A stretch of 52,386 nucleotides of DNA from Clostridia bacterium (GTDB lineage Bacteria > Bacillota > Clostridia > Christensenellales > Aristaeellaceae). Where the stretch lies: the NCBI GenBank assembly GCA_017552535.1, contig JAFZPV010000050.1:1-52386 (forward strand), given 5' to 3'. How positions within the stretch are numbered: position 1 is the first letter of the stretch; each line of letters begins with the position of its first letter. Under the pieces are notes generated by a model. The model made no database searches and had not been told where the DNA came from. It saw only the letters and a program-made list of their open reading frames with translations. A program made the position numbers and the translations under genes. This document shows positions 16,453 through 25,331 of the stretch, piece after piece.

Positions 16453-17406
16453 TTACTTTTGCAGAAGATGCACAGCAAAGCCGCAGATCTCGTCCTTCAT
16501 GTATACGGCGTTCATTTTGCCTTCCGCGTTCAGAAGCGGCTCATCGAACGCAAAGCCCATATACTCCAGATGCCATTTGGCGCGGGAGATGTCGTTGGTG
16601 GAAACCGCGATATGTCCGAGGCGGCCGGGCTTTTTGCCCTTGCACAGCTCGAACTGGTCGCCTACCATGAAGGCGCCCGTGCTCTCGGCGATGGGAAGGT
16701 CCATGATCGTCGAAAGCAGTTTGGCGCCGGCAGACGCTTCTGAAGCATTTTCGTTGTTGATGCCGATATGCTGAAGCTTAAGGCCCAGCATCGCCTTGAC
16801 AGCGCGCTTCGTGGCCTGGGTAATGGCGCCCCACTCCTTCGCCTTCACGGCATCGGAAGGCACCATCCAGCTGCCGCCCACGGCCTTTACGCGGGGCAGC
16901 GCCAGATAATCCAGCATGTTGTTTTCGTTGATCCCGCCCGTAGGCGCATAATACATGTTCACATAGGGACCGCTGAGCGCCTTTAGGAACTTTACGCCGC
17001 CAAGGGACTCCGCCGGGAAGATCTTGACAAGATTCAGGCCAAATTCAAGCGCGGCCTCCACTTCGCCGGGGCTGGAGCAGCCGGGAATGATCGGTATGGA
17101 ATTCTCAACACAGTAGCCCACCACCTTGGGGTTGAAGCCGGGCGAAAGGATGTAGGCAGCGCCCGCTTCCACGGCCTGCTTCACCTGGTCAACGGTCAGC
17201 ACGGTTCCCGCGCCCAGCAGGCACTCGGGGATGTTCTTCTTTACGAGCGCAATGGCCTCCGCAGCTGCGGCTGTGCGGAAGGTGATCTCCGCCACGGGCA
17301 GGCCGCCCGCCAGGATCGCTTTACACAGGGGCACCGCGTCTTCGGCGTGATCCACCTTGATGATGGGTACCAGACCGGCAAGGGAAAGCTTTTCCAGAAT
17401 GTCCAT
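16453..17406 (-). CDS. eda: KDPG/KHG aldolase fused to a VOC-like C-terminal domain (317 aa)
   Basis: Residues 1-210 are a complete Eda-type aldolase, which cleaves 2-keto-3-deoxy-6-phosphogluconate to pyruvate and glyceraldehyde-3-phosphate. Glu40 (VAEITFRT) and the Schiff-base Lys128 (VKIFPAES) are present. Residues 220-317 form a second domain resembling vicinal-oxygen-chelate/glyoxalase folds (LQHIGINNEN, GHIAVSTNDISRAKWHLEYMGF, GFAVHLLQ). Ordinary Eda ends near residue 210. The extension could bind a metal or sense a metabolite. AAAGGAG precedes the ATG. It is the last gene of the operon with the aldo/keto reductase and the two-component pair; together they suggest sugar-acid metabolism. 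Confidence 0.88.
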   Translation of the reverse strand: MDILEKLSLAGLVPIIKVDHAEDAVPLCKAILAGGLPVAEITFRTAAAAEAIALVKKNIPECLLGAGTVLTVDQVKQAVEAGAAYILSPGFNPKVVGYCVENSIPIIPGCSSPGEVEAALEFGLNLVKIFPAESLGGVKFLKALSGPYVNMYYAPTGGINENNMLDYLALPRVKAVGGSWMVPSDAVKAKEWGAITQATKRAVKAMLGLKLQHIGINNENASEASAGAKLLSTIMDLPIAESTGAFMVGDQFELCKGKKPGRLGHIAVSTNDISRAKWHLEYMGFAFDEPLLNAEGKMNAVYMKDEICGFAVHLLQK

Positions 17407-17417
17407 AACTGTCTCCT

Positions 17418-18554
17418 TTATTTTGTGCAGTTTGCGACTGCTTCTTTATCGATGGTCTCCAGCCAATCGCGTATGGAGATATGCTGCGGGCAGGCGGATT
17501 CGCAGGCGCCGCACTTTGCGCATTTTGCAGCCATGCGCTCCTTCATGTAGCGCTCGTAGAAAGGCGCGAAGTTATCGAACACCGCAGCGTTGTCGTAACC
17601 TCGGAAGATATCCGGGATGCGGATCTCCTGCGGGCAGGGCTGGCAGTATTCACAGCCCGTGCATCCTACGCGCACGCGGGCTTCGTACGCGCTTCTCACA
17701 TCTTTGAACAGCTGCTTCTCTTCTTCGGTCGCGCAGCCGGGATCAGCCTCGGCAAAAATACGCAGGTTGTCCTTCACCTGTTCGTAAGCGCTCATGCCGG
17801 AAAGAATGGTAACGACCTCGGGCCGGTCGTACAGATAGCGGAAAGCCCATTCCGCTTCGCTGCGCTTTACGGGCATGGCAGCGTACAGGTCTTTTACCGT
17901 CTGCGGCACGTTTCTCGTAAGCGCGCCGCCCCGCAGCGGCTCCATGATGACGATGCCGATGCCCTTGCCGGCGGCGTACTCGATGCCCTTCATGGTGGCC
18001 TGATGGTTTTCGTCCAGGATGTTCATCTGCACCTGGGCCAGTTTCCAGGGATAGCTGTCGATCACGCGGCGGAATATCTCCGCGTTATCGTGGAAGGAAA
18101 AACCGGGATAGCGGATCTTGCCCTTCTTTTGCATATCGTCCATGAAGTCGAGCAGGCCGAGCCTGACCACCTGGTCAAACCTTTCGCCGTTCACCGCGTG
18201 GGCCAGGTAAAAGTCCACATGGTCCACACGGAGCTTTTTAAGCTGCTCGTCCAGAAGCGCTTCCATATCTTCGGTTTTTTCCACCTTCCAAAGCGGAAGC
18301 TTCGTGGTGAGGGTCACCTTTTCACGGTAGCCGTCCTGAAGGGCTTCGCCCACAAGGCGCTCGCTGTCGCCGCCGTGGTAGCCGTAAGCAGTATCCACAT
18401 AGGTAACCCCTTCGTCGATCGCCGTGCGGATCAGGCGTATGGCCTCCGGCCTGTCGATAGGATTGCCTTCTTCATTTTTGACAGGCAGACGCATGCATCC
18501 AAAACCGAGTCTGGAGGCTGTGATATCCGTGCCGGGGAAGTTTGCGTATTTCAT
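17418..18554 (-). CDS. Aldo/keto reductase with C-terminal 2x[4Fe-4S] domain (378 aa)
   Basis: The N-terminal roughly 280 residues form an aldo/keto reductase barrel (RLGFGCMRLP; DTAYGYHGGDSE with catalytic Asp/Tyr; LTTKLP with Lys; HAVN with His). The C-terminus adds a ferredoxin-like segment with CTGCEYCQPCP and CAKCGACESACP, giving two cluster sites. This architecture is common in anaerobes, annotated only as aldo/keto reductase; electrons may pass between NAD(P)H and ferredoxin. It overlaps the histidine kinase stop by 4 bp (ATGA) and precedes the aldolase gene by 11 bp. Substrate unknown. Confidence 0.93.
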   Translation of the reverse strand: MKYANFPGTDITASRLGFGCMRLPVKNEEGNPIDRPEAIRLIRTAIDEGVTYVDTAYGYHGGDSERLVGEALQDGYREKVTLTTKLPLWKVEKTEDMEALLDEQLKKLRVDHVDFYLAHAVNGERFDQVVRLGLLDFMDDMQKKGKIRYPGFSFHDNAEIFRRVIDSYPWKLAQVQMNILDENHQATMKGIEYAAGKGIGIVIMEPLRGGALTRNVPQTVKDLYAAMPVKRSEAEWAFRYLYDRPEVVTILSGMSAYEQVKDNLRIFAEADPGCATEEEKQLFKDVRSAYEARVRVGCTGCEYCQPCPQEIRIPDIFRGYDNAAVFDNFAPFYERYMKERMAAKCAKCGACESACPQHISIRDWLETIDKEAVANCTK

Positions 18555-20335
18555 GTTTCGTCCTCCGCGTTCAATAAAGCGTCATCACGCTCCTCCTCAG
18601 GCGCTTTAGGGAGCGTGACCAGAAATTCAGTGCCTTCGCCGTATTTGGAATGCACTTCGATATATCCGTCCATCGTGTTCACGATGTGCTTGCATATGGC
18701 AAGCCCGAGTCCCGTGCCGCCCATCTCGCGGGAGCGGCCTTTGTCTACCCGGTAGAAGCGTTCAAACAGCCGGCTCAGGTTTTCTTCCTTGATGCCGATG
18801 CCGGTATCTGCCACCAGCATATATATGTTGGCCTGGTCCTGGGTTACGGTGACCGTTACGGTTCCTCCGATCTTGTTGTATTTGATACCGTTTTCCACAA
18901 GGTTCAGAACAAGCTGATGCACCCGGTCCCGGTTGCCCATGATCCAGGCAGGGATAGCAGAATTGTTTACTACGATCTCCACCTGCTTGTTCTCTGCCTG
19001 CGGAGTGAGCACTCTTTGTACCATGCCGATGATATCCATGAGATTGAGCCGTTTGATCTCCACGCTGTCCGTGCCGGATTCCAGCTTTGTAATGGAGAGG
19101 ATGTCGTTGATCAGGCGGGTGAGCCGCTCCGCTTCCATCATCATGATGTCCAGAAAGCGCCGCGCAGTCTGTGGATTGTCAACAGCGCCGGCCTGCAAGG
19201 TCTCGATAAAGCCCTTGATGGAGGTAAGCGGCGTCTTCATTTCGTGAGAAACATTGGCGGCAAAATCGGTACGGATCTGCTCGAGCTTGTGTATCTCCGT
19301 GATGTCTTCGATCACCACCAGCGCGCCGGTAGTCTTACCGGCAGATGACATGGTGGAAGTATACAGCCTGATCGGACGTACGGCGCCGCTCTCGGTGCGT
19401 CCTTCCGTTTCAGCGGTCAGTACGCTGGAGGAGCCGCTTTCGATGGCTTCAGTCACCTGCTTTTCCAGTTCCTCGTTGTCAAACACTTCCCGCAGAGAAC
19501 GTCCTTCCGCGTCCTTGATGTCCCTGCCGAAGAGCTTTCCGGCGTTGGTGGTGATAAACGTAATCGTGAGGTTCGTATCCGCCGTCACGATGCCGGTATG
19601 CATCTGATTGAGCATCTGCCCCACCACGCGGTTTCGGCGCACCTGCCTGAAGACGCGGTCCTGCACGCGCGCAAGAGTCTGATTGTACTGCGCGGTGTAT
19701 TTGGGAGAAAAACCCTTTACATTCGTGATGCGGCTGGAGAAACGGCCTTCGGTGAAATCCTCCAGCACGTTCATGAGCTCGTGGACCAGGCGGTCGTAGC
19801 GGCCCACATGATTATAGATAATGAAGAATTGCAAAAGCAGCGTCGCGATCAGTACGGGCGTAAGCACAACAGCGCCTTTGCCGGCAATGGCGCTGACGCT
19901 GGCGGCGTTTTTGGCATACGTGATGATGCTGCCGTCATCCAGGCGGCAGGCGGCGAATATGCGGCTTGCATTCTGATATCCAGTTAAGCCCGCGACAAGC
20001 ACCTCCGACGCAGTGGTGTTTTTTATCAGCATGCGGAGGTGGTCTTCCTGTATATCAAAAGGAAAGTCTTTGTATACGACCGTTCCGTCTTCCGCGATAT
20101 AGGCGGTGAGCAGACCTGCGATGTCTTCTCTTTCGGAGAGCACCGTCAGATAGTCTTCTCTATCCATAAATGCCGCACTGTCAAGCGTTTCCTTGGACAG
20201 GCGGCATGTTACCCTGAGTTCTTCCCGGATCAGGTCGTTCTGTACGTTTCGGGAGGAAACGACGAATGAAACGAGAAGCAGGACGAATACCAGAAGATTC
20301 AGAAGGGTCGCCATGACAGCGACCCTTAATCTCAT
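18551..20335 (-). CDS. Sensor histidine kinase, PhoR/WalK type (594 aa)
   Basis: Membrane sensor for the response regulator encoded just upstream. Order of parts: membrane helix 1 (about 8-27), an extracytoplasmic PAS-like sensor (about 28-160), membrane helix 2 (about 160-180), HAMP-like linker, PAS domain (about 235-340), HisKA with SHEMKTPLTS (His364), and the ATPase with NLVENGIKY, DTGIGI, FERFYRVDKG and GGTGLGLAI. All boxes are intact. Start and stop overlap its neighbours by 4 bp, so the operon is tightly coupled. The PhoR-like layout suggests a phosphate or envelope signal, but the co-operonic aldo/keto reductase and aldolase are unusual partners. Confidence 0.95.
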   Translation of the reverse strand: MRLRVAVMATLLNLLVFVLLLVSFVVSSRNVQNDLIREELRVTCRLSKETLDSAAFMDREDYLTVLSEREDIAGLLTAYIAEDGTVVYKDFPFDIQEDHLRMLIKNTTASEVLVAGLTGYQNASRIFAACRLDDGSIITYAKNAASVSAIAGKGAVVLTPVLIATLLLQFFIIYNHVGRYDRLVHELMNVLEDFTEGRFSSRITNVKGFSPKYTAQYNQTLARVQDRVFRQVRRNRVVGQMLNQMHTGIVTADTNLTITFITTNAGKLFGRDIKDAEGRSLREVFDNEELEKQVTEAIESGSSSVLTAETEGRTESGAVRPIRLYTSTMSSAGKTTGALVVIEDITEIHKLEQIRTDFAANVSHEMKTPLTSIKGFIETLQAGAVDNPQTARRFLDIMMMEAERLTRLINDILSITKLESGTDSVEIKRLNLMDIIGMVQRVLTPQAENKQVEIVVNNSAIPAWIMGNRDRVHQLVLNLVENGIKYNKIGGTVTVTVTQDQANIYMLVADTGIGIKEENLSRLFERFYRVDKGRSREMGGTGLGLAICKHIVNTMDGYIEVHSKYGEGTEFLVTLPKAPEEERDDALLNAEDET

Positions 20336-21036
20336 ATGCGGTTCTCCTGACGGTCGTTGAACTTGTATCCCACGCCGCGGATGGTCTCGATGTAGTGGGC
20401 GTCGTCGCCCAGCTTCTGGCGGATGTGACGGATGTGTACGTCCACCGTGCGGGTCTCGCCGTAGAACTCGTAGCCCCAGATGCGGTCAAGCAGGAAATCT
20501 CTGGTGAGCACCTTGCCGCGGGACATCACCAGGAGCTTGAGAAGCTCGAATTCCTTGAGCGTGAGGGAAAGCTTTTCACCGTTGCGGAAAGCTTCGTAGT
20601 TGCCCACGTCGATGGTGAGGCCGCCCACATGCAGGATGCCTTCTTCATCGTTCTGAGGAGTGGAGCGCCTGAGCAGCGCCTTTACACGGGCGATCAGCTC
20701 ACGCACGGAGAAAGGCTTTGTGATATAGTCGTCCGCGCCGAGCTCCAGGCCCAGGATCTTGTCTACCTCATCACCTTTGGCAGTGAGCATGATAATGGGG
20801 ATATCCGCTGTGGTGAGCTGGCTCTTGAGCCTTCTGCACACTTCCATTCCGTCGATGCCGGGCAGCATGATGTCAAGCAGCACCAGAGAGGGACGCTCGT
20901 GAGCGCAGACCACAAGGGCGTCTTCGCCGGTGGATGCCGTGACTACCCGATAACCGGATGCTTCCAGGTTGAACGAGAGCAGGTCGAGAATATGATTCTC
21001 ATCATCAACAGCGAGTATCAGTTCGTTGTTTGCCAT
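20332..21036 (-). CDS. OmpR/PhoB-family response regulator (234 aa)
   Basis: Receiver domain (1-120) with acidic DDE at 11-13, phospho-acceptor Asp55 in LVLLDIMLPG, switch Thr in IMLTAKG and Lys in DYITKPF. A C-terminal winged helix of OmpR type follows (LTLKEFELLKLLVMSRGKVL, VDVHIRHIRQKLGDD, IRGVGYKF). AGGGG supports the second of two nearby ATG codons (21034-21036) because the first leaves only two bases of spacing. It is the first gene of the operon, overlaps the kinase by 3-4 bp, and is transcribed from a promoter containing an inverted repeat that could be its own binding site. Confidence 0.95.
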   Translation of the reverse strand: MANNELILAVDDENHILDLLSFNLEASGYRVVTASTGEDALVVCAHERPSLVLLDIMLPGIDGMEVCRRLKSQLTTADIPIIMLTAKGDEVDKILGLELGADDYITKPFSVRELIARVKALLRRSTPQNDEEGILHVGGLTIDVGNYEAFRNGEKLSLTLKEFELLKLLVMSRGKVLTRDFLLDRIWGYEFYGETRTVDVHIRHIRQKLGDDAHYIETIRGVGYKFNDRQENRI

Positions 21037-21117
21037 TTGCATATCCCCTTTTCTTGAGTAGTCGTTTCATTCAGGATACGTGAATATATGTTTTTAGTTA
21101 CATATAGACCTGAATAT

Positions 21118-21146
21118 ATTATACACCGAATGTTCGGGTTGTGCAA
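21118..21146 (-). promoter_or_regulatory. Promoter of the two-component/aldolase operon with spacer palindrome
   Basis: On the minus strand TTGCAC (21141-21146) and TATAAT (21118-21123) are 17 bp apart. Within the spacer the inverted repeat CCGAA-TG-TTCGG (21126-21137) could be an operator. Confidence 0.75.
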
Positions 21147-21257
21147 GTGTTTTGCGTAAATTTGTTAACCAAATCAATAAAAAAGAAGCGGTATATAAAA
21201 TATTGCCGCCCGGAAGTATATTCTGTAATAAATCCGAAATAATTTTGAAGCATTCTA

Positions 21258-21286
21258 TTGACTAATGCTCGTTTTTGCTGTATAAT
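21258..21286 (+). promoter_or_regulatory. Promoter of the orphan membrane-protein gene
   Basis: TTGACT (21258-21263) and TATAAT (21281-21286) are 17 bp apart; the start would be near 21293, with a leader of about 37 nt. Confidence 0.85.
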
Positions 21287-21329
21287 GCCCTTACCATACC
21301 GAAACAGCGAAACAACAGGAGGTCTGTTT

Positions 21330-22097
21330 ATGAAGGTTCTACGCGTCATCAAGGTCATCATTCTTATCGCGGCGATCATCGCTTTGCTTGTTCCCTGTGC
21401 GGGCAAGTTCTTCATTATGCGGGATGCCTGCAAATATCAGGATCAGGGTCTTACCCCCGACGAAGTACATTCCGAGCTGGACAACTACGATTTTGCCGTT
21501 CGCGACCTGTTCTCCGCAAAGGCTGAAGGCGAAGGCGAAGGTGAAGCTCAGGAAAATCAGGATACGCCTGCTGCCCAGCCTGAAGCGACGGCCGCTCCCG
21601 CTCCGGTCGACGAACCCCAGGACGAGCCTGCTGACGACGGCGAGTATTCCCTTGCCAATCACAACAACATCATTATCGGTCTCATGAAGGCTGCCAACGC
21701 CAAGACCGAGCTCAAGTTCATGAGCGATTTCGATTTCGGCGAGAACACCGACCTGGCCTTCCGTGACGGACGCTTCACCGTGAACACCTGGGTCATGATC
21801 GCGTTCTGCGGTTTTGTTCTGTTCTTCCTGCTGCACCTGATCAGCAAAAAGCACAAGACCCTCTGGGGCCTTCTCCTGATGCTCTTCGGTTTCCTGATCT
21901 TCGTGTGCCTGTTCGCGGCCGGATACATCCTTGCCAACCTCGACATCGCCACCTGCAAGGACGTGAGCACCTGGAGGCTGTACACTGTAGGCTGCGTAGG
22001 CCTGGCCGGCTTCATCTTCGGTCTGGGCTGGATGCGCTGCGGCGCGCGCCAGATGCGCTGCCACTGGCTCAAGAAGCGCAGGAGCAAGAAAGCCTGA
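21330..22097 (+). CDS. Membrane protein of unknown function with acidic Ala/Pro/Glu linker (255 aa)
   Basis: I do not recognise a family. One membrane helix (about 4-27) is followed by an extracytoplasmic stretch of about 130 residues that includes a low-complexity, acidic Ala/Pro/Gln-rich segment (about 67-110). Three more helices come near residues 152-170, 180-205 and 215-240. The tail is basic (CHWKKR-type). The start at 21330 follows AGGAGG and lies downstream of a promoter whose -35 and -10 would otherwise be inside the coding region. It is monocistronic, with a hairpin after it. The linker may reach through the cell wall. Confidence 0.8.
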   Translation: MKVLRVIKVIILIAAIIALLVPCAGKFFIMRDACKYQDQGLTPDEVHSELDNYDFAVRDLFSAKAEGEGEGEAQENQDTPAAQPEATAAPAPVDEPQDEPADDGEYSLANHNNIIIGLMKAANAKTELKFMSDFDFGENTDLAFRDGRFTVNTWVMIAFCGFVLFFLLHLISKKHKTLWGLLLMLFGFLIFVCLFAAGYILANLDIATCKDVSTWRLYTVGCVGLAGFIFGLGWMRCGARQMRCHWLKKRRSKKA

Positions 22098-22115
22098 GGA
22101 CATCCATTTCGTTGC

Positions 22116-22148
22116 ATCAAGGCCACCGGTTCAGCCGGTGGCCTTGAT
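22116..22148 (+). terminator. Hairpin after the orphan membrane-protein gene
   Basis: A perfect 14-bp stem (22116-22129 with 22135-22148) with a TTCAG loop follows the gene. The T-run is poor, and the -35 of the next promoter begins at its last base. Confidence 0.6.
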
Positions 22149-22176
22149 TGACTTTCGCCCCTTTACCTGTTATAAT
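22148..22176 (+). promoter_or_regulatory. Promoter of the mannosidase-GTPase-RecD2 operon
   Basis: TTGACT (22148-22153) and TATAAT (22171-22176) are 17 bp apart, with a start near 22183 and a short leader to the mannosidase ATG. The -35 touches the preceding hairpin. Confidence 0.85.
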
Positions 22177-22205
22177 CTTTTCAAATTCTTTCGGGGAGGC
22201 GCGGC

Positions 22206-25200
22206 ATGACTTTTGAAAAATACGTTGAGCGGACGCTCGGAAAGATCGAAAACACCCTTGAGCTTTACGGCAGGCATATCTTCCGGCCATTGTTTTCTGT
22301 CGATACCGTTCTTGGCATGGAAACGCAAGAGCATCTGCGCCTTCCCCCTCCGGATGCCGACATGGCGCCTATCGCCCCGGGCACGGCTTGGGGAAAGGAA
22401 TACGGCAACCTCTGGCTCAAATGCCGTCTGAACGTTCCCGAAGCAGCGGACGGACGCATTCTTTGCGCGCTGTGCAAAAGCGACGCCGTGGAGATCCTGT
22501 GTTTTAAAGACGGCAAACCCGCCGGCATCATCAACTCCAAAAACCGCTTTATCGGCGGCAATCACTCCGTTATGTTCGTTTCTCCCCGCGCCTGTGCAGG
22601 AGCTGAAATCGAGCTCGCGTTCGAATGCTACTCGGGCCATACCTGCCTGGGCACGCAGCCTGTGGAGAATTACGACGCGGACGAAGATACCGTAAACGAA
22701 GCGGCTTTCCGCCACGTATACAGCGGCATTGACATCTGCGTGATGAACGAGACCGTACGCGACGCCGTGTTCGACATGGCTACCGCCGTACAGCTTGCAA
22801 GGCTCCCCGCGGACAACTATGCCTCGCAAAAAGCCTACCGCTGCCTGGTGGACGCCCTCCCCCATATCATCCAGGACCAGCGCGGCGTAAGCGAGGAAGA
22901 GATCGTTTCCTCAGCCGAGAAGATCATTGAGATCCTTGCTCCCGTCCTCAAAAAGACCCACGCAGACGCTTCGCGCGGCATGATCGGCGTGACCGGTCAT
23001 TCCCACATGGACACCGCGTGGCTCTGGCCCGTGAGCGAGACCATACGCAAGTGCGCCCGCACCTATTCTCAGGCGCTGACCCTCATGGACATGTACCCGG
23101 ACTATACCTTTATCCAGTCCTCCGCCCTGCATCTGGACTGGATGCGCCGCTACTATCCCGATATCTTCGAAGGCATCCGTCGTCGCGTGAAGGAGGGCCG
23201 GTACGAGCCCAACGGCGGCGTATGGGTGGAGTGTGACTGCAACATCACAGGCGGCGAAGCCATGGCGCGCCAGTTTCTGTACGGCCAGCGCTTTACGCGC
23301 AAATACCTGGATTATACCTCCGACTGCTTCTGGCTGCCGGATACCTTCGGCTATAACGCGGCCATCCCGCAGATCATGCTTTTGAGCGGCGTGAAATACT
23401 TCTACACCACCAAGCTCAGCTGGAACGACTTAAACCGTTTCCCGGCAGGCACCTTCGTGTGGAAAGGCATCGACGGAAGCGAGGTCCTGTGCCACTTGAA
23501 CGCCACCCACTCCGTGCCCGATCCCAAGACCATCACCGGCAATTACGCAAACGTGACCGACCGTCGCACCGAGCCCATGCGCTTTGCCGCTTACGGTTTC
23601 GGAGACGGCGGCGGCGGCCCTACCTACGGCATGCTGGAGTACCTCAAGCGCGTAACCGATCTGGAAGGTCTGCCTGTGGTAAAGAGCTGCTCCGCAAGCC
23701 GCTTCATGCAGGAGACGGAAAAGAACCGCGCCTCCCTGCCCGTATGCGACGGAGAACTGTATCTGGAGCTGCACCGCGGCACGCTCACCAAGATGCACGA
23801 CGTCAAAAAGAACAACCGCCTGGCAGAGATCGCCCTGCACGATTACGAGCTTCTGAGCGTGCTGAGCGGCAAAAACGACAACGAACAGCGGGGCGAATAC
23901 TGGAAGATCCTGCTCAAAAACCAGTTCCACGATATCCTGCCCGGCACCTGCATCCCGAAGGTGTACGAAGAAGAGGTCCCCGAGATGCAGCGGCTGCTCA
24001 AGGACATAAAAAGCAGCATGGAGCTTTTGGCCGGGGAGATGGGCGCAAAAGAGAATGCCGGCGTATCCGTTTTCAATCCCCTCTCCTTCGACCGCAGCGA
24101 TCCCGTGGTGCTGGATGGTTCCTTCTGCGCGGGCGGCTATGCATCACAGACCTATCAGGATATCGAGGGTGAAACGAAAACAGCGGTCGCAGCACCTGTG
24201 GCGGCTATGAGCGCGCTGACCCTTACGAGAGGGGAACCTGCTGGCCAAAGCCTTGAGATGCCTTTCCGCGCCGGTGAGATATCCAATAACGGCTTTGAGG
24301 TCGAAACGCCCTTCTACACCGCCCGCTTTGACGCAGACGGTCATATCGTTTTCCTCACGGACAAACGCGTTGGCCGCACCATCCTCCCGGCAAACAGCAA
24401 AGCAAACCTTTCTTCTCTTTACTTCGGCGAGGAAATGTCCGCCGCCTGGGACAACTGGGATATCGACAACGATGCATTTGAAAAGCTTCTGCCCGTTTCC
24501 AGAGCAGACAGCGTCTCTTACGCAAGCGTCGGTACGGTCGAGCTGCGCCTGCGCGCCGAATACCGCTTCGGTCGCTCTTCGTCCGCGGTGGTGGATACCG
24601 TTTTCTACGCATCTTCTCCCCGCATCGACTTTGAGGTACGCGTAAACTGGCAGGAGCGGCACGGACTGCTCAAAGCCGTGTTCAGTACCGACATACGCTC
24701 GCCCTTCGTGAAGAACGAGATCCAGTTCGGCCACATCGACCGGCCCACCACCCGCAACAATTCCATAGAGGAAGCCAAGTTTGAAGTGTGCAATCAGAAG
24801 TGGTCGGACCTGAGCGAAACGCATTACGGCATCGCGCTTCTGAACGACTGCAAATACGGCATGTCCGCGCTGGGTGGAGAGATGGCTCTCACCTTGATGA
24901 AGGGCGGCTCCAGGCCCGACCCCAAAACGGATATTGGCGTGCATACGATGCGCTATGCGCTTCTGCCTCACCTTGGCGCTTTCAGCGCAGAAAACGTGGT
25001 GCGGCCCGCCTACGAATTCAACTGCCTGCACCGCTTGTTCGCGGGCGGTTTGACCGTGCCGTGCCTGTTTGAGATCTCTGATCCCGGCATCATCTGCGAA
25101 GCGGCAAAGCCCGCGGAAGACATCGAAGGCGCCTTCGTGCTGCGTCTGTACGAATGCGAGCGCAACCATACCAGCACCGTACTGCGCCTGTACGGCTGCA

Positions 25201-25322
25201 AAAAAGCTTCGCTGGTAAATATTCTTGAAGAGACCATCTGCCCCATCGAGCTCAACGAAAACGGCGAATGCCGCCTGGACTTCCACCCCTTCGAGGTCAA
25301 GACGGTGCTGGCGGAAAGGTAG
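22206..25322 (+). CDS. GH38 alpha-mannosidase (1038 aa)
   Basis: Cytoplasmic retaining alpha-mannosidase that trims terminal alpha-mannose from glycans taken up by the cell. There is no signal peptide. The catalytic domain (about 255-530) contains GHSHMDTAWLWP with zinc ligands His267 and Asp269, and ECDCNITGGE with the probable nucleophile Asp344; WLPDTFGYNAAIPQI follows. The C-terminal beta domains fill the rest. Length and order match MAN2C1-type enzymes. GGGGAGG precedes the ATG. It begins an operon; the GTPase gene starts 9 bp after its stop. The metabolic link to the downstream translation and DNA genes is not obvious. Confidence 0.95.
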   Translation: MTFEKYVERTLGKIENTLELYGRHIFRPLFSVDTVLGMETQEHLRLPPPDADMAPIAPGTAWGKEYGNLWLKCRLNVPEAADGRILCALCKSDAVEILCFKDGKPAGIINSKNRFIGGNHSVMFVSPRACAGAEIELAFECYSGHTCLGTQPVENYDADEDTVNEAAFRHVYSGIDICVMNETVRDAVFDMATAVQLARLPADNYASQKAYRCLVDALPHIIQDQRGVSEEEIVSSAEKIIEILAPVLKKTHADASRGMIGVTGHSHMDTAWLWPVSETIRKCARTYSQALTLMDMYPDYTFIQSSALHLDWMRRYYPDIFEGIRRRVKEGRYEPNGGVWVECDCNITGGEAMARQFLYGQRFTRKYLDYTSDCFWLPDTFGYNAAIPQIMLLSGVKYFYTTKLSWNDLNRFPAGTFVWKGIDGSEVLCHLNATHSVPDPKTITGNYANVTDRRTEPMRFAAYGFGDGGGGPTYGMLEYLKRVTDLEGLPVVKSCSASRFMQETEKNRASLPVCDGELYLELHRGTLTKMHDVKKNNRLAEIALHDYELLSVLSGKNDNEQRGEYWKILLKNQFHDILPGTCIPKVYEEEVPEMQRLLKDIKSSMELLAGEMGAKENAGVSVFNPLSFDRSDPVVLDGSFCAGGYASQTYQDIEGETKTAVAAPVAAMSALTLTRGEPAGQSLEMPFRAGEISNNGFEVETPFYTARFDADGHIVFLTDKRVGRTILPANSKANLSSLYFGEEMSAAWDNWDIDNDAFEKLLPVSRADSVSYASVGTVELRLRAEYRFGRSSSAVVDTVFYASSPRIDFEVRVNWQERHGLLKAVFSTDIRSPFVKNEIQFGHIDRPTTRNNSIEEAKFEVCNQKWSDLSETHYGIALLNDCKYGMSALGGEMALTLMKGGSRPDPKTDIGVHTMRYALLPHLGAFSAENVVRPAYEFNCLHRLFAGGLTVPCLFEISDPGIICEAAKPAEDIEGAFVLRLYECERNHTSTVLRLYGCKKASLVNILEETICPIELNENGECRLDFHPFEVKTVLAER

Positions 25323-25331
25323 ACCGTTTTC

